From Anaerolineae bacterium (GTDB lineage Bacteria > Chloroflexota > Anaerolineae > 4572-78 > J111): DNA of 64,000 bases. Each line of letters starts with the position of its first letter. Within the stretch, counting starts at the first letter, position 1. The notes under the pieces are model-generated. The model saw only the letters and a list, made by a program, of their open reading frames with translations. It did not search any database and was not told the origin of the DNA. The translations under genes were made by a program, and so were the position numbers. This document shows, piece by piece, positions 34,664 to 42,902 of this stretch. The stretch covers positions 62,001-126,000 of the forward strand of contig JAKLJP010000006.1 in NCBI GenBank assembly GCA_023151115.1. Reading direction: 5' to 3'.

Positions 34664-35320
34664 TTAGCGATGACAGACCGAACAATTGGTAAGCTGGTTC
34701 ACTTGAATATTGTAGGCTTGGACTAATTCCCGCCCCATCGCCACCTGATTTTCTTGCGGCACATAGCCCATAGTATAAATTTCCTCAACCGGGCGGATGT
34801 ATTTCTCAGGGTGGCGGTGGCACTCCAGGCACCATTCCATGTAAAGAGTGTTGGCCTTGTAGGTGAGGGCCATTTGGTCAACCCGGCCATGGCACGTCTC
34901 GCAGCCCACGCCTTTGGCCACGTGAATACTATGATTAAAGTAAACAAAGTCGGGCAAGTTGTGAACTCTAATCCATTCAATCGGTTGGTTGGTGCGGAAA
35001 CTTGCCCGGACAGGCTCGAGCATCTCAGCATTGGTCCAAATTTGGGAATGGCAAGTCATACAGGTTTCAGTGGGCGGAATGCCGGCAAACGAAGAGTCTT
35101 CGACCGAGGTATGGCAGTAGCGGCAGTCAATCCCCAGACCGCTCACGTGGTGTTCATGACTAAAAGGCACGGGCTGTTCGACAAAAACCCCTACACCGGT
35201 GGTATAAGAGGAGCGAACAAAGGCCATAATCAAAGCGGCGACGCCCGCCACAATAAACACACCACCAAAAATAGTTACTTTAGCAATAGTATTGGTACTG
35301 GGATGAAAAATTTGCGCCAT
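34664..35320 (-). CDS. actA: alternative complex III pentaheme cytochrome c subunit ActA
   Basis: 218 residues. One N-terminal membrane helix (about 14-34) is followed by a periplasmic domain with five CxxCH sites: CRYCH, CMTCH, CETCH, CLECH and CSVCH. Extra His residues (FSHEHH, FNHSIH) are candidates for bis-His ligation. First gene of the operon, as in other actABCDEF sets. Collects electrons at the outer face. Confidence 0.95.
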   Translation of the reverse strand: MAQIFHPSTNTIAKVTIFGGVFIVAGVAALIMAFVRSSYTTGVGVFVEQPVPFSHEHHVSGLGIDCRYCHTSVEDSSFAGIPPTETCMTCHSQIWTNAEMLEPVRASFRTNQPIEWIRVHNLPDFVYFNHSIHVAKGVGCETCHGRVDQMALTYKANTLYMEWCLECHRHPEKYIRPVEEIYTMGYVPQENQVAMGRELVQAYNIQVNQLTNCSVCHR

Positions 35321-35633
35321 TGAGGAAGCCTATAATTCTGATAGTTAACTTCTTCAGGACAATTAATGAACGGGAAAAATATAGAATTGTATTACGTTAA
35401 CGGGGAAATGCTATTCTACGATGGAATAACAAAATGGGCAAATAGTTCCATCGTACCCCCTATTTTCCAGCATCGGAAAAATGTACGTCACCTGCAACAA
35501 ATGCAGATCAGAAGAGGTATAACAAGTTACAAAGCAGATAATTGAAATATACTTAACGTCCTTAATTTGCGCAAATTGACACAATAAATTTGTGTAAAAT
35601 TACACAATTAAACCGGGAAAAGTTTATCAACTT
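35321..35633. other. AT-rich divergent promoter region
   Basis: It separates the minus-strand respiratory operon from the plus-strand polysaccharide genes. AT-rich, no open frame of note. An 18-base palindrome TTGTGTAA-AA-TTACACAA at 35590-35607 and TTGACA at 35576-35581 lie close to the flippase start; promoters for both directions are expected here, but I cannot assign them firmly. Confidence 0.6.
35590..35607. promoter_or_regulatory. possible operator palindrome
   Basis: Perfect 8-base arms TTGTGTAA and TTACACAA around AA, 26 bases before the flippase ATG and next to a TTGACA hexamer. The symmetry fits a dimeric regulator; no regulator gene is adjacent. Confidence 0.45.
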
Positions 35634-37067
35634 ATGCAGCCATTTGGCATTTTATCTATCTTGCTATATCTTTCAGCCGCAATGATAAGCCCTTCGCTAA
35701 AACAAAATCTCTTTCTCAAAATTGGGCAAAATACCGGCATCTTGTTGGTAGTTAACGGGGTTGGCGCGATCATGGGCTTTTTGATGGCCGCCGTTCTGGG
35801 ACGGGAGCTGGGCGACGCCGGGTTTGGGCAATACAGCTTTGTGATGACCTGGCTGTTAAGCCTGGCCCTGTTTACCGAATTTGGCGTTAGCACTGTCATT
35901 ACCCGTGATGTTGCCGCCCAACCAGAGCAAACACAGCGCTACTTGATTAACTCGCTGGCCGCCAAAAGCATACTAAGCCTGCCCGCCATTTTGACGCTGC
36001 TGTTCCTGGCCCCCTACCTGGCCGTAGATCAGAACCCGGCGGTGACTGCTGCTTTGCGCTGGGGAGTCATTTTTCTGTGGAGCAGCCTGGTCTACAGCTC
36101 ATTTACTGCTATCTTCCGGGCGCACCAGAATATGGGTCCCATTTTGTGGCTGACCCTGAGCGGGCAATTGTTTCTTTTAATCGGAACGGTCTGGCTGGTA
36201 TTACAACAGCAAGCTTTGTTTTTGATTATCGCCTGGGCCGGGCTGAGCCAAAGCCTTCAATGTGGTTTAGCTCTGGTTTTCTATCAAAAGTTGAAACAAG
36301 CAGTACCAGCAGAATATTTAGGGGAATTCAAAGGAACTCCTATGAATTCAAAGTTCCTCCGAGTTCCCCCCAGTTCCTACGAGTTCCCCGTCTCAAGCGA
36401 GTCATCTCTGGAGAAAAATTGGAGCATTAGTAACATCTTCATCAAAAGGCTACTTGTTAGAGCCTGGCCTTTTGCCCTGGCCGGAATTTTAGCCGCTTTG
36501 CAACTGCGGGCTACGGTATTAATTCTGGCCTATCTACAAGGCGACCAGGCCCTGGGCTGGTACGCCGCCGCCAACCGTTTTGTCGAAACAGGCAAGCAAC
36601 TGCCGGGGGCATTCTACTCGGCTATGCTGCCGGCGATGGCGGCCATGGCCGGCGCTCGAACTGAGGTGCAAAGCTTGGCTTTGCAAAAAACCTTGAGCCG
36701 GTCGCGATTGGGGTTGTTAGCATTTGGCATGGCTGCTTCGCTGGGCGCGTTATTCCTGGCCCAACCCATCCTGACTCTCACCTACGGGGCCGAGTATCAG
36801 CCCGCTACCCTGACCCTGCAAATTCTTTCTTTCAGCCTTATTCCGGCCAGTCAAAACAGTCTGCTCATTATCTATCTCTATGCCTGCGGCGATGAAAAAT
36901 TTGTCAATCTGCTCACTGCTGTCGGCTTGATTGCCAACCTGGGCTTATGTTTCTGGCTGATTCCCACCTGGGGACCGGCAGGAGTAGCTCTGGCGTTGCT
37001 CATTGCTGAAAGCTTGTTGTATGGGCCGTATACTATGAGAACTGCTTATAAAAAACGTAAAGCGTAA
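35634..37067 (+). CDS. polysaccharide flippase (Wzx/MurJ-like MOP family)
   Basis: 477 residues, about 12-14 membrane helices. NTGILLVVNGVGAIMGF at the start and the GDAGFGQYSF loop are typical of oligosaccharide flippases. ATG 35682 is an alternative start giving a more typical N-terminus. Between the two halves, residues about 230-262 are encoded by a repeat palindrome with GAGTTCC and GGAACTC units (36325-36396), read in frame as a hydrophilic loop. Exports lipid-linked sugar units made by the neighbouring transferases. Confidence 0.87.
   Translation: MQPFGILSILLYLSAAMISPSLKQNLFLKIGQNTGILLVVNGVGAIMGFLMAAVLGRELGDAGFGQYSFVMTWLLSLALFTEFGVSTVITRDVAAQPEQTQRYLINSLAAKSILSLPAILTLLFLAPYLAVDQNPAVTAALRWGVIFLWSSLVYSSFTAIFRAHQNMGPILWLTLSGQLFLLIGTVWLVLQQQALFLIIAWAGLSQSLQCGLALVFYQKLKQAVPAEYLGEFKGTPMNSKFLRVPPSSYEFPVSSESSLEKNWSISNIFIKRLLVRAWPFALAGILAALQLRATVLILAYLQGDQALGWYAAANRFVETGKQLPGAFYSAMLPAMAAMAGARTEVQSLALQKTLSRSRLGLLAFGMAASLGALFLAQPILTLTYGAEYQPATLTLQILSFSLIPASQNSLLIIYLYACGDEKFVNLLTAVGLIANLGLCFWLIPTWGPAGVALALLIAESLLYGPYTMRTAYKKRKA
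36325..36396. repeat. in-frame array in flippase gene
   Basis: The left part has GGGGAATTCAAAGGAACTCC; the right part repeats AGTTCCTCCG, AGTTCCCCCC, AGTTCCTACG and AGTTCCCC. Arms are complementary in unit (GGAACTC/GAGTTCC). A multiple of three with no stop in the used frame. Confidence 0.85.
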
Positions 37068-37073
37068 AACCTC

Positions 37074-37184
37074 GAAGAAGAAAAAAATAAGAAATAAGAA
37101 GAAGGTTGCATTCTAACCCTTACTTCTTAAATTCTTATTTCTCACCCCTTCGGGTGCGCCGAAGGGCGTAAATTCTTATTTCTT
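37074..37184. repeat. array of AAGAAATAAGAA / TTCTTATTTC units
   Basis: The left arm at 37074-37104 has AATAAGAA units; the right arm (37120-37184) repeats ATTCTTATTTCT. The right arm is interrupted by the module CACCCCTTCGGGTGCGCC, which also occurs in the elements at 34594 and 46646. So one repeat type has been inserted in another. Fills the gap to the next gene. Confidence 0.85.
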
Positions 37185-37185
37185 T

Positions 37186-38772
37186 ATGAAAGCTTCGCTA
37201 ATTCTATTCCTCATAGCCCTACTCATCCGCCTGGGAGTGGTCCTCTTCTGGCAGTTCGACGGTCTATATGGCCAAGATGCTTATGCCTATTTTAGACAGG
37301 CAGTGGCTATTACTCAAACCCTACCCCACGGCCAGTCGCCCCCCACCGATTTTTTCTGGCCCAACGGTTATCCCCTGCTGATTGCTTTCTGGATGCTTTT
37401 TGCAGGTCAGACGGCCTGGGCGGGCCAACTGGCGGCCTTACTTTGCGGTGCGGCTTTGGCTCCCCTGGCGTTTCTGCTAAGCCGTGATCTATTTTTTAAA
37501 AATACCTCGATGCTTATACGAAGTCATTATACCGGCCTATTAGCAGGTCTCATTGTGGCAGTTGCCGGGCAGCCTATCTTATCCTCAGTGGTTATCATGG
37601 CCGATATGCCGGCGCTCTTTTGGGCAACACTGGCGGTGTGGTTGGTGGTTCAAGCGATAAATTTGGGGAACTCAGGGGAACTCAGGGGAACTCAAAAGAA
37701 GTATTCCCCCCTGCTCCCCTGCTCCCCTGCCCTCTTATTTTTCGCGGCTGGGGCTACGCTGGCGCTGGCAATTATTTCCCGCTGGTTGTATGTTCTGATT
37801 GTGCCGGCTCTGGGTTTTTATATCTTTTTTAATTACTGGAGCAAAGCAAGCTTTGCACTCCAATTTAAGAATTTTGAATGGTCGCCGCTTTTAGCGGTTT
37901 GCAGCGGCGCATTGATTCTGGCACCTCAACTGTGGCTCAGTCTCAACAAGCCGGAAGGACTGGCCCACAGTTGGTTATTGGGCTGGAGTCCGGCTCACTT
38001 CTTCCAGCGTGAATTTGAGAATATTGACGGCCGTTTTCTCTATCCCCTGCCTAATTTTATCTTTTATGCCCAACCGGCCGGCCATCCGGCTTATATTTTT
38101 CCGCTGCTGGGCCTGGCCGCGCTGTGGGCCGTCTGGCGGCTGGGGCAAACCCGGCAGTGGGGTACGCTGATTTTACTATTGGGCTGGGTCGCTCCGGTCT
38201 ACCTTTTTTTGGCCGGCATCCCCTACCAGAATTTTCGTTTTGGCTTAACCCTGTACCTGCCACTGGTGATTTTGAGCAGCTACGGGCTGAGTGACCTGAG
38301 TAAGGGAGCAAGGGAGCAAGGGAGCAGGAGTGATTTCTCCTCCGCTCCCCTGCCCCTCCGCTCCCCTGCTGTCTTCAAGCTCATTATCATCCTGTCCCTG
38401 CTGGGCATGCTGGCCTGGGCTTACCCCATGCTCGACAACTTTTTAACAGTTCAAAATCAAAGCAAAATCATCGCTGCCCAGGTAGAGCAAACCCTGCCTG
38501 AAAAAGCTACCCTCATCACCTTCGGGCTGACCCTGACCCTCCAGCATTACACCCGGCTCAACACCCTGGAATTTTTTTATCTTGATGAGGCCACACTTCA
38601 AACCCTGACTGACACGCCCGACCTGCTCTATTTACTCCTTGATGTGGGTAGCATCGAAACCCAATGGCAGGGCAAAACACCCCAAATTAATTATCAATGG
38701 CTCAAGGAAAATACCACCCTAACCCAGATTGGCGATTTTTCGCCATATACTTTATTCAAAGTTACAAAGTAA
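37186..38772 (+). CDS. GT39-like membrane glycosyltransferase
   Basis: 528 residues, about ten membrane helices with the ArnT/PMT-like start (GLYGQDAYAYFRQA, acidic pair in the first outer loop). Transfers sugars from polyprenyl phosphate carriers outside the membrane; acceptor unknown. Two loops are encoded by repeats: 37668-37733 (NSGELRGTQKKYSP) and 38304-38370 (SKGAREQGSRS). Part of the flippase-GT39-GT4 run. Confidence 0.83.
   Translation: MKASLILFLIALLIRLGVVLFWQFDGLYGQDAYAYFRQAVAITQTLPHGQSPPTDFFWPNGYPLLIAFWMLFAGQTAWAGQLAALLCGAALAPLAFLLSRDLFFKNTSMLIRSHYTGLLAGLIVAVAGQPILSSVVIMADMPALFWATLAVWLVVQAINLGNSGELRGTQKKYSPLLPCSPALLFFAAGATLALAIISRWLYVLIVPALGFYIFFNYWSKASFALQFKNFEWSPLLAVCSGALILAPQLWLSLNKPEGLAHSWLLGWSPAHFFQREFENIDGRFLYPLPNFIFYAQPAGHPAYIFPLLGLAALWAVWRLGQTRQWGTLILLLGWVAPVYLFLAGIPYQNFRFGLTLYLPLVILSSYGLSDLSKGAREQGSRSDFSSAPLPLRSPAVFKLIIILSLLGMLAWAYPMLDNFLTVQNQSKIIAAQVEQTLPEKATLITFGLTLTLQHYTRLNTLEFFYLDEATLQTLTDTPDLLYLLLDVGSIETQWQGKTPQINYQWLKENTTLTQIGDFSPYTLFKVTK
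37668..37733. repeat. in-frame array 1 in the GT39-like gene
   Basis: Three copies of GGGGAACTCA followed by three copies of CTCCCCTG. Read in frame. Confidence 0.88.
38304..38370. repeat. in-frame array 2 in the GT39-like gene
   Basis: AAGGGAGC repeated three times, a short spacer, then CGCTCCCCTGCC and CGCTCCCCTGC. A hairpin with complementary arms, in frame. Confidence 0.88.
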
Positions 38773-38820
38773 CAGGCCCCAAGCCGCGGCCAATTGCATC
38801 CTGCTACGCTGCTACCTTCT

Positions 38821-39960
38821 ATGAGAATTGCCCTCGTCACCCCCGGTTTTAGCGCCCACGCCAACGATTGGGCGATTCCTGCGCTGCTCAACCTGGCCCG
38901 TACCTTGGCCGAGCAGTACGAGGTTCATGTCTTCAGTCAGCGCTACCCTGCGCGAGGTTTGTACCAATTCAACGGTTTGACCCATCACGCCGTTGGCGGC
39001 GGGCAAAACTTTGGCTTGGCTTCGGCCAAAATCTGGCTGCAAACTACACAAGCTATTATCCAGCAGCATCAAAAAACCCCCTTTGACTTGCTGCACGCCT
39101 TCTGGGCCGACGAGGCTGGGTTTTCAACGGCGCTGGCCGGCTCAAGGATCAGGCGACCGGTAGTGGTCAGTTTAGGCGGAGGCGAGCTAACCAACCTGCC
39201 GGATATCAATTACGGGGCGCAGCGTTTTCTGGCCCGGCGCTTGACCACCCGCTATGCCCTCAAAAAAGCAGCTCTGGTCACCGCCGGCTCCAAGTACCAA
39301 CTCGATTTGTGCCGCGCTCACAACATTCCGGAATCTAAACTCCGTCTGGCTCCCCTAGGTGTTGATATCCATCTATTTCGCCCTATCGCCCTTCAAATAA
39401 TAAAATCCAAAATCGTAAATCGTAAATCGAAAATCGTAAATCCCGTTCTCGTTCAGGCTGCATCCCTGCTGCCGGTCAAAAATCAGCGATTGCTGCTTGA
39501 AGTTTTAGCCCAGGTAAAAAAAGAAATCCCTCAAATTAAACTAAATCTGGCCGGAAGTGGCCCTTTGTACAACGAGTTGTCTGAATTGGCCGGCCAGCTT
39601 GGATTGAACACCAATCTTATCTGGCGGCAGCCAGTGGCTTATCTGGCCATGCCCTCGCTCTACCAACAGTCGCAGCTCTATCTGCAAACCTCCCGGCATG
39701 AGTCGCAGGGCATGGCCGTGCTCGAGGCGATGGCATGCGGTGTGCCTGGGCTGGGCACCCCTGTCGGTGTGATGCGAGAAGTAGCTTGTCTGCCGCCACA
39801 ACACTCGGCTGAGGCTCTGGCTGCCCAAGTAGTTGAGATTTTCAGCAACGAAACCCGCTATCAAGATTTACGCCGCCAGGCTCGCCAGAAGATTGAGGCC
39901 GAGTACAGTCTGGCAGTTGCCACCCAGAATTTCCTCAACCTTTACCACAAAGGGTATTAG
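38821..39960 (+). CDS. glycosyltransferase family 4
   Basis: 379 residues from ATG 38821 (MRIALVTPGFSA); an upstream in-frame ATG at 38794 lacks family match. GT-B fold: SLGGGELTNLP in the N-domain, and the C-domain nucleotide-sugar motif HESQGMAVLEAMACGVPGLG with the conserved Glu residues. The interdomain linker after LGVDIHLFRP is made of the repeat at 39402-39444 (SKIVNRKSKIVN). Cytoplasmic transferase of the surface polymer locus. Confidence 0.9.
   Translation: MRIALVTPGFSAHANDWAIPALLNLARTLAEQYEVHVFSQRYPARGLYQFNGLTHHAVGGGQNFGLASAKIWLQTTQAIIQQHQKTPFDLLHAFWADEAGFSTALAGSRIRRPVVVSLGGGELTNLPDINYGAQRFLARRLTTRYALKKAALVTAGSKYQLDLCRAHNIPESKLRLAPLGVDIHLFRPIALQIIKSKIVNRKSKIVNPVLVQAASLLPVKNQRLLLEVLAQVKKEIPQIKLNLAGSGPLYNELSELAGQLGLNTNLIWRQPVAYLAMPSLYQQSQLYLQTSRHESQGMAVLEAMACGVPGLGTPVGVMREVACLPPQHSAEALAAQVVEIFSNETRYQDLRRQARQKIEAEYSLAVATQNFLNLYHKGY
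39402..39444. repeat. in-frame array, AAATCGTAAATC family, in GT4 gene
   Basis: Units AAATCGT, AAATCGA and AAATCC, the reverse complement of the GATTTACG unit found at 12583, 48778 and 57000. Here read in frame as KSKIVNRKSKIVN. Confidence 0.9.
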
Positions 39961-40050
39961 CGGCCAGACTTTCATCTCGTCTACACTTTGCCTTGTTCGC
40001 TCCTCCATGCTAGAATCCGGTTTACTACCCCTGCAACTTGCCAGCCAACT

Positions 40051-40989
40051 ATGCGCCAATCCGATTCTTATCAAACAGCCTGGTTTCAGCCGATGGGCTT
40101 CAGCCTGCATCTGACCAGCAACAACCCGGCTATTATCGCCGCCGCCCAAACTTCATTTGGCCGGTTTGGGCCGGCTGAATCTGTTGAGCAGCCTGACTTC
40201 ACCTTCCGCCTCTTTACCCACGATGTAGACGACGGTCCCGGCGGTCCACCTGTGTTTCGCCTGGAAGGGTCGCTGCTTTACCAATCCACCGGGCGCGACT
40301 CGACCCTGGTGGCCGATTTGTCCGCCGGTCTGGCCTTTGGCTATTTTTCGGCGACCACCGTAGCCAATCCGGTCTCTTTTCGCTGGCACTTCTTGGAATT
40401 GGCCTTCTTTATGCTGCTCGAATGGCGCGGGTTGATGGGTGTACATGGCGCGGCGCTGGCTAAACAAGGTCAGGCGGTACTGCTGCGAGCGCAGAGCGGC
40501 GGCGGCAAAACGACTCTGGCTTACGCTGCCGCTGCTTCGGGTAAGTTTCAAGCCCTGGCCGAAGATGTGGTCTGGCTGGATAGCCGGCGCAATTTGTGGT
40601 GGGGCATGCCCTGGAGTTTTCACCTGCTCCCCGACGCCAAAAAGCTGTTTCCGGCCCTGGCTGCCTACCAGCCGGTGCTGCAAACCAATGGAGAAATGAA
40701 ACTGGAAGTCAATCTGGAAACCATCCAGCCCGGCAGCACCACCATTTCCGCCCAACCCAAAGCCGTTGTCCTGGTCGAGCGGCGGGTTGGGGAGCAAAGC
40801 CGATTGGAACTGCTTCCTCCCACGGCAGTACGAGAGCTGTGGCCCTTCGGCTCAACCGGCCTGGAAATGAAACTACCCCACCACCCGGCTCACCTGGAGA
40901 CCTTGTTCCAACACAAAACCTATCGCCTTTATTTTGGGGATGACATTCAGGCCGGGGTAGATTTGCTTGAAACGATATTTGAGGAATAG
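40051..40989 (+). CDS. HprK-like kinase, copy 1
   Basis: 312 residues from ATG 40051 (TTG 39988 is a longer option). The C-terminal half is an HPr-kinase-like P-loop domain: GVHGAAL with His132, Walker A QSGGGKTT (148-155), then ALAEDVVWLD. The N-terminal half is a variable domain with no match I recognise. HprK-like kinases of this sort occur in lasso-peptide clusters, where they phosphorylate a Ser of the peptide, and near PqqD-type proteins. A second copy is at 54742. Confidence 0.8.
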   Translation: MRQSDSYQTAWFQPMGFSLHLTSNNPAIIAAAQTSFGRFGPAESVEQPDFTFRLFTHDVDDGPGGPPVFRLEGSLLYQSTGRDSTLVADLSAGLAFGYFSATTVANPVSFRWHFLELAFFMLLEWRGLMGVHGAALAKQGQAVLLRAQSGGGKTTLAYAAAASGKFQALAEDVVWLDSRRNLWWGMPWSFHLLPDAKKLFPALAAYQPVLQTNGEMKLEVNLETIQPGSTTISAQPKAVVLVERRVGEQSRLELLPPTAVRELWPFGSTGLEMKLPHHPAHLETLFQHKTYRLYFGDDIQAGVDLLETIFEE

Positions 40990-41004
40990 TCACTCTGGTG
41001 ACCG

Positions 41005-41181
41005 CCGACGGCAGTTCATCTCGCCGCTGAAGGCAAGACGCCGACCCAAGCCATCGAAAGCCGCCGCCCTTTGGCTGGGCTGGGCATCCAGCACGTCATT
41101 TTTAATATGCCCAATGTCCACGAAATCAAACCGCTCGAAATCTTTGGCCGAGAGATTATTCCAGCGGTAGCCGAGTTTTAA
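41005..41181 (+). pseudogene. C-terminal remnant of an F420-dependent LLM-class oxidoreductase
   Basis: An open frame without a start codon reads AAEGKTPTQAIE, then PLAGLGIQHVIFNMPNVHEI and FGREIIPAVAEF to TAA 41179-41181. This is the conserved C-terminus of luciferase-like F420 enzymes. The remaining 250 or so residues are absent; upstream is the kinase gene. A deletion remnant. Confidence 0.75.
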
Positions 41182-41205
41182 ACGACCGAGGACCGGCAGA
41201 CAGTT

Positions 41206-41250
41206 GGAGATTAGAGATTGGAGATTGTTTAATCTCCAATCTCTAATCTC
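41206..41250. repeat. palindromic array, GGAGATT family, copy 2
   Basis: Left arm 41206-41226 and right arm 41231-41250 around loop GTTT. The left arm is identical to that at 2282-2302. It ends 12 bases before the next start codon. Confidence 0.95.
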
Positions 41251-41262
41251 TCAGAGGATTCT

Positions 41263-41754
41263 ATGTCATCAGAACTACTGGATTGGGTCTACGCTTACCT
41301 GGAACGAGACGAAGAGATTGTCGTCCCGATCAAACGAATGTGGAATGAGTGGCACGCCCTGCACCCGGAGCCGTCGCTGGAAGATTTCACCGCCCTGCTC
41401 CTGGCCGATGACCGCTTTGAGGAGATGGAGGGCGTGGATCATAATGAAGGGTTAGAGTGGGACTCCCCGGAAGAGTTTGAGGAGTACGTGCGCGATATGG
41501 AAGCTGTGGGCTTTTTCTCCGGCCCGCGCCTCAAATTGAAAGCCCGCGAGCTAACCCTGGAACATATCACCCGCATGATAAAACTGCACAACGACCGCAT
41601 GGAAGCGGCCCTGCGCCAGGCCCGCGCTGTGATGCCCGACGGCGTGAGCGAAGAAGAGGAAGGCCAACTCATTGACATCATCGCCCTGGCCCAGGAACTG
41701 CGCCAGCAGTTGCGCGAGGCCGAGCTGGACCCGGATGATCAGGACGGGGTATGA
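41263..41754 (+). CDS. acidic protein of unknown function
   Basis: 163 residues, rich in Glu and Asp, predicted all-helical, no membrane segment. I recognise no domain. Sequence marks: DWVYAYLERDEEIVVPIKRMW at the start, a helical middle (TLEHITRMIKLHNDRMEAA), and an acidic tail. AGAGGATTCT precedes the ATG. It overlaps the nucleotidyltransferase gene by four bases, so a joint role is likely. Confidence 0.75.
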   Translation: MSSELLDWVYAYLERDEEIVVPIKRMWNEWHALHPEPSLEDFTALLLADDRFEEMEGVDHNEGLEWDSPEEFEEYVRDMEAVGFFSGPRLKLKARELTLEHITRMIKLHNDRMEAALRQARAVMPDGVSEEEEGQLIDIIALAQELRQQLREAELDPDDQDGV

Positions 41755-42896
41755 CCGCTCTGGCCTCTGTCTGCGCCACGTTGGCCGATTGGCTCACTAC
41801 TGACCAACCCCAAAATCCCCATTGGTCTGCCGCCGCCTGGCAGACCTTTCAAGTTGCCGGCCGAGTCCACGGCGTCGCCCCATTGCTGCGCAAGAAACTG
41901 GCCGCAGTCCCTTGGCTGGACGAATCCACCCAGACCTGGCTGGCTGAGCAGTACCACCTCAACAGCCAGCGCCTGGCCCGTATGCAAACGGAACTGCAAG
42001 AAATTCTGGCCCTGTTCAACCGCCGCCACATTCCGCTGCTGCCGCTCAAAGGCTCGATTTTAGCGCCGCTATATTACCCCGATCCGGGCCTGCGCCCAAT
42101 GGCCGACCTGGATGTGCTGATTCACCCCGAAAATTTTGCCGTCAGCGCCCACCTGCTGGCGGAACTCGGCTACCAACAGGAAACCATCCACTGGAAGCAC
42201 ACCGAGTTCTGCAAACCCGACAACCGCCGGGTTGTCTCCACCACCGGCGAGCACCCTGACAACCCGCGCAAGCTGGAAGTTCATTTACACTGCCGCGAGA
42301 CCTTCGGCGGGCCAACCGTCGAGCTGACCAAACTGATGTGGGCCAACGCCGCGCCGGGAACGCTGTTGGGCCAGCCGGCTCTATTACCCTGCCCGGAGGC
42401 GCTCTGGCTGCACCTGTTGGTCCACGCCACCTATCATCTGTGGCAGGGCAAAGGTCGCCTCATTCACTTGTATGATTTGGCCTTGCTGGCTCCGTACTTA
42501 ACCGATCCCCAGCCCTGGCTTGACGCCGTGGATGGCCGCTTTACCTATCCCGTCCTGGCGTTGTTAAAAAAATATTTTCCCACTGCTGTGGAGGACTCTC
42601 TGTTGACTGCGCAGCATCCCCGCGTTTCACATTCATTCCGCCAATGGGTTGACTCCCTGGATTTGGTCAACACCTCTCACCTCAACCCCCACCCGCCCGG
42701 CCTGTATTTATTCAGAGCCATCAAATTCAGCGAAGGCCGTCCCCGCGAAGTGGCGCAAGCCTTGCGTTTTGCCTTGCTGCCCAGCCTGGACGAAATTGCC
42801 CTCGATCATCCCCAATTGGCTCAGTCCAAAGCACCCTGGCTGGCCTACTTTTTGCTGCCGCTGGATTGGGTCAAACGGTTGAACGTTCAACGTTGA
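41751..42896 (+). CDS. nucleotidyltransferase family protein (PF14907 type)
   Basis: 381 residues. The polymerase-beta-like nucleotidyltransferase core has PLKGS (98-102) and MADLDVLI with Asp119 and Asp121 as metal ligands. This family occurs in lasso-peptide and capsule loci. The C-terminus RLNVQR is encoded by a palindrome shared with the convergent gene. Possible substrates: a peptide or sugar; not readable. Linked by overlap to the acidic protein. Confidence 0.85.
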   Translation: MTALASVCATLADWLTTDQPQNPHWSAAAWQTFQVAGRVHGVAPLLRKKLAAVPWLDESTQTWLAEQYHLNSQRLARMQTELQEILALFNRRHIPLLPLKGSILAPLYYPDPGLRPMADLDVLIHPENFAVSAHLLAELGYQQETIHWKHTEFCKPDNRRVVSTTGEHPDNPRKLEVHLHCRETFGGPTVELTKLMWANAAPGTLLGQPALLPCPEALWLHLLVHATYHLWQGKGRLIHLYDLALLAPYLTDPQPWLDAVDGRFTYPVLALLKKYFPTAVEDSLLTAQHPRVSHSFRQWVDSLDLVNTSHLNPHPPGLYLFRAIKFSEGRPREVAQALRFALLPSLDEIALDHPQLAQSKAPWLAYFLLPLDWVKRLNVQR

Positions 42897-42902
42897 ACGT
42901 TT
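42878..42902. repeat. GTTGAACGTTCAAC palindrome at convergent gene ends
   Basis: GTTGAACGTTCAACGTTGAACG: a self-complementary array that holds both stop regions of convergent genes, whose proteins both end LNVQR. Confidence 0.9.
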
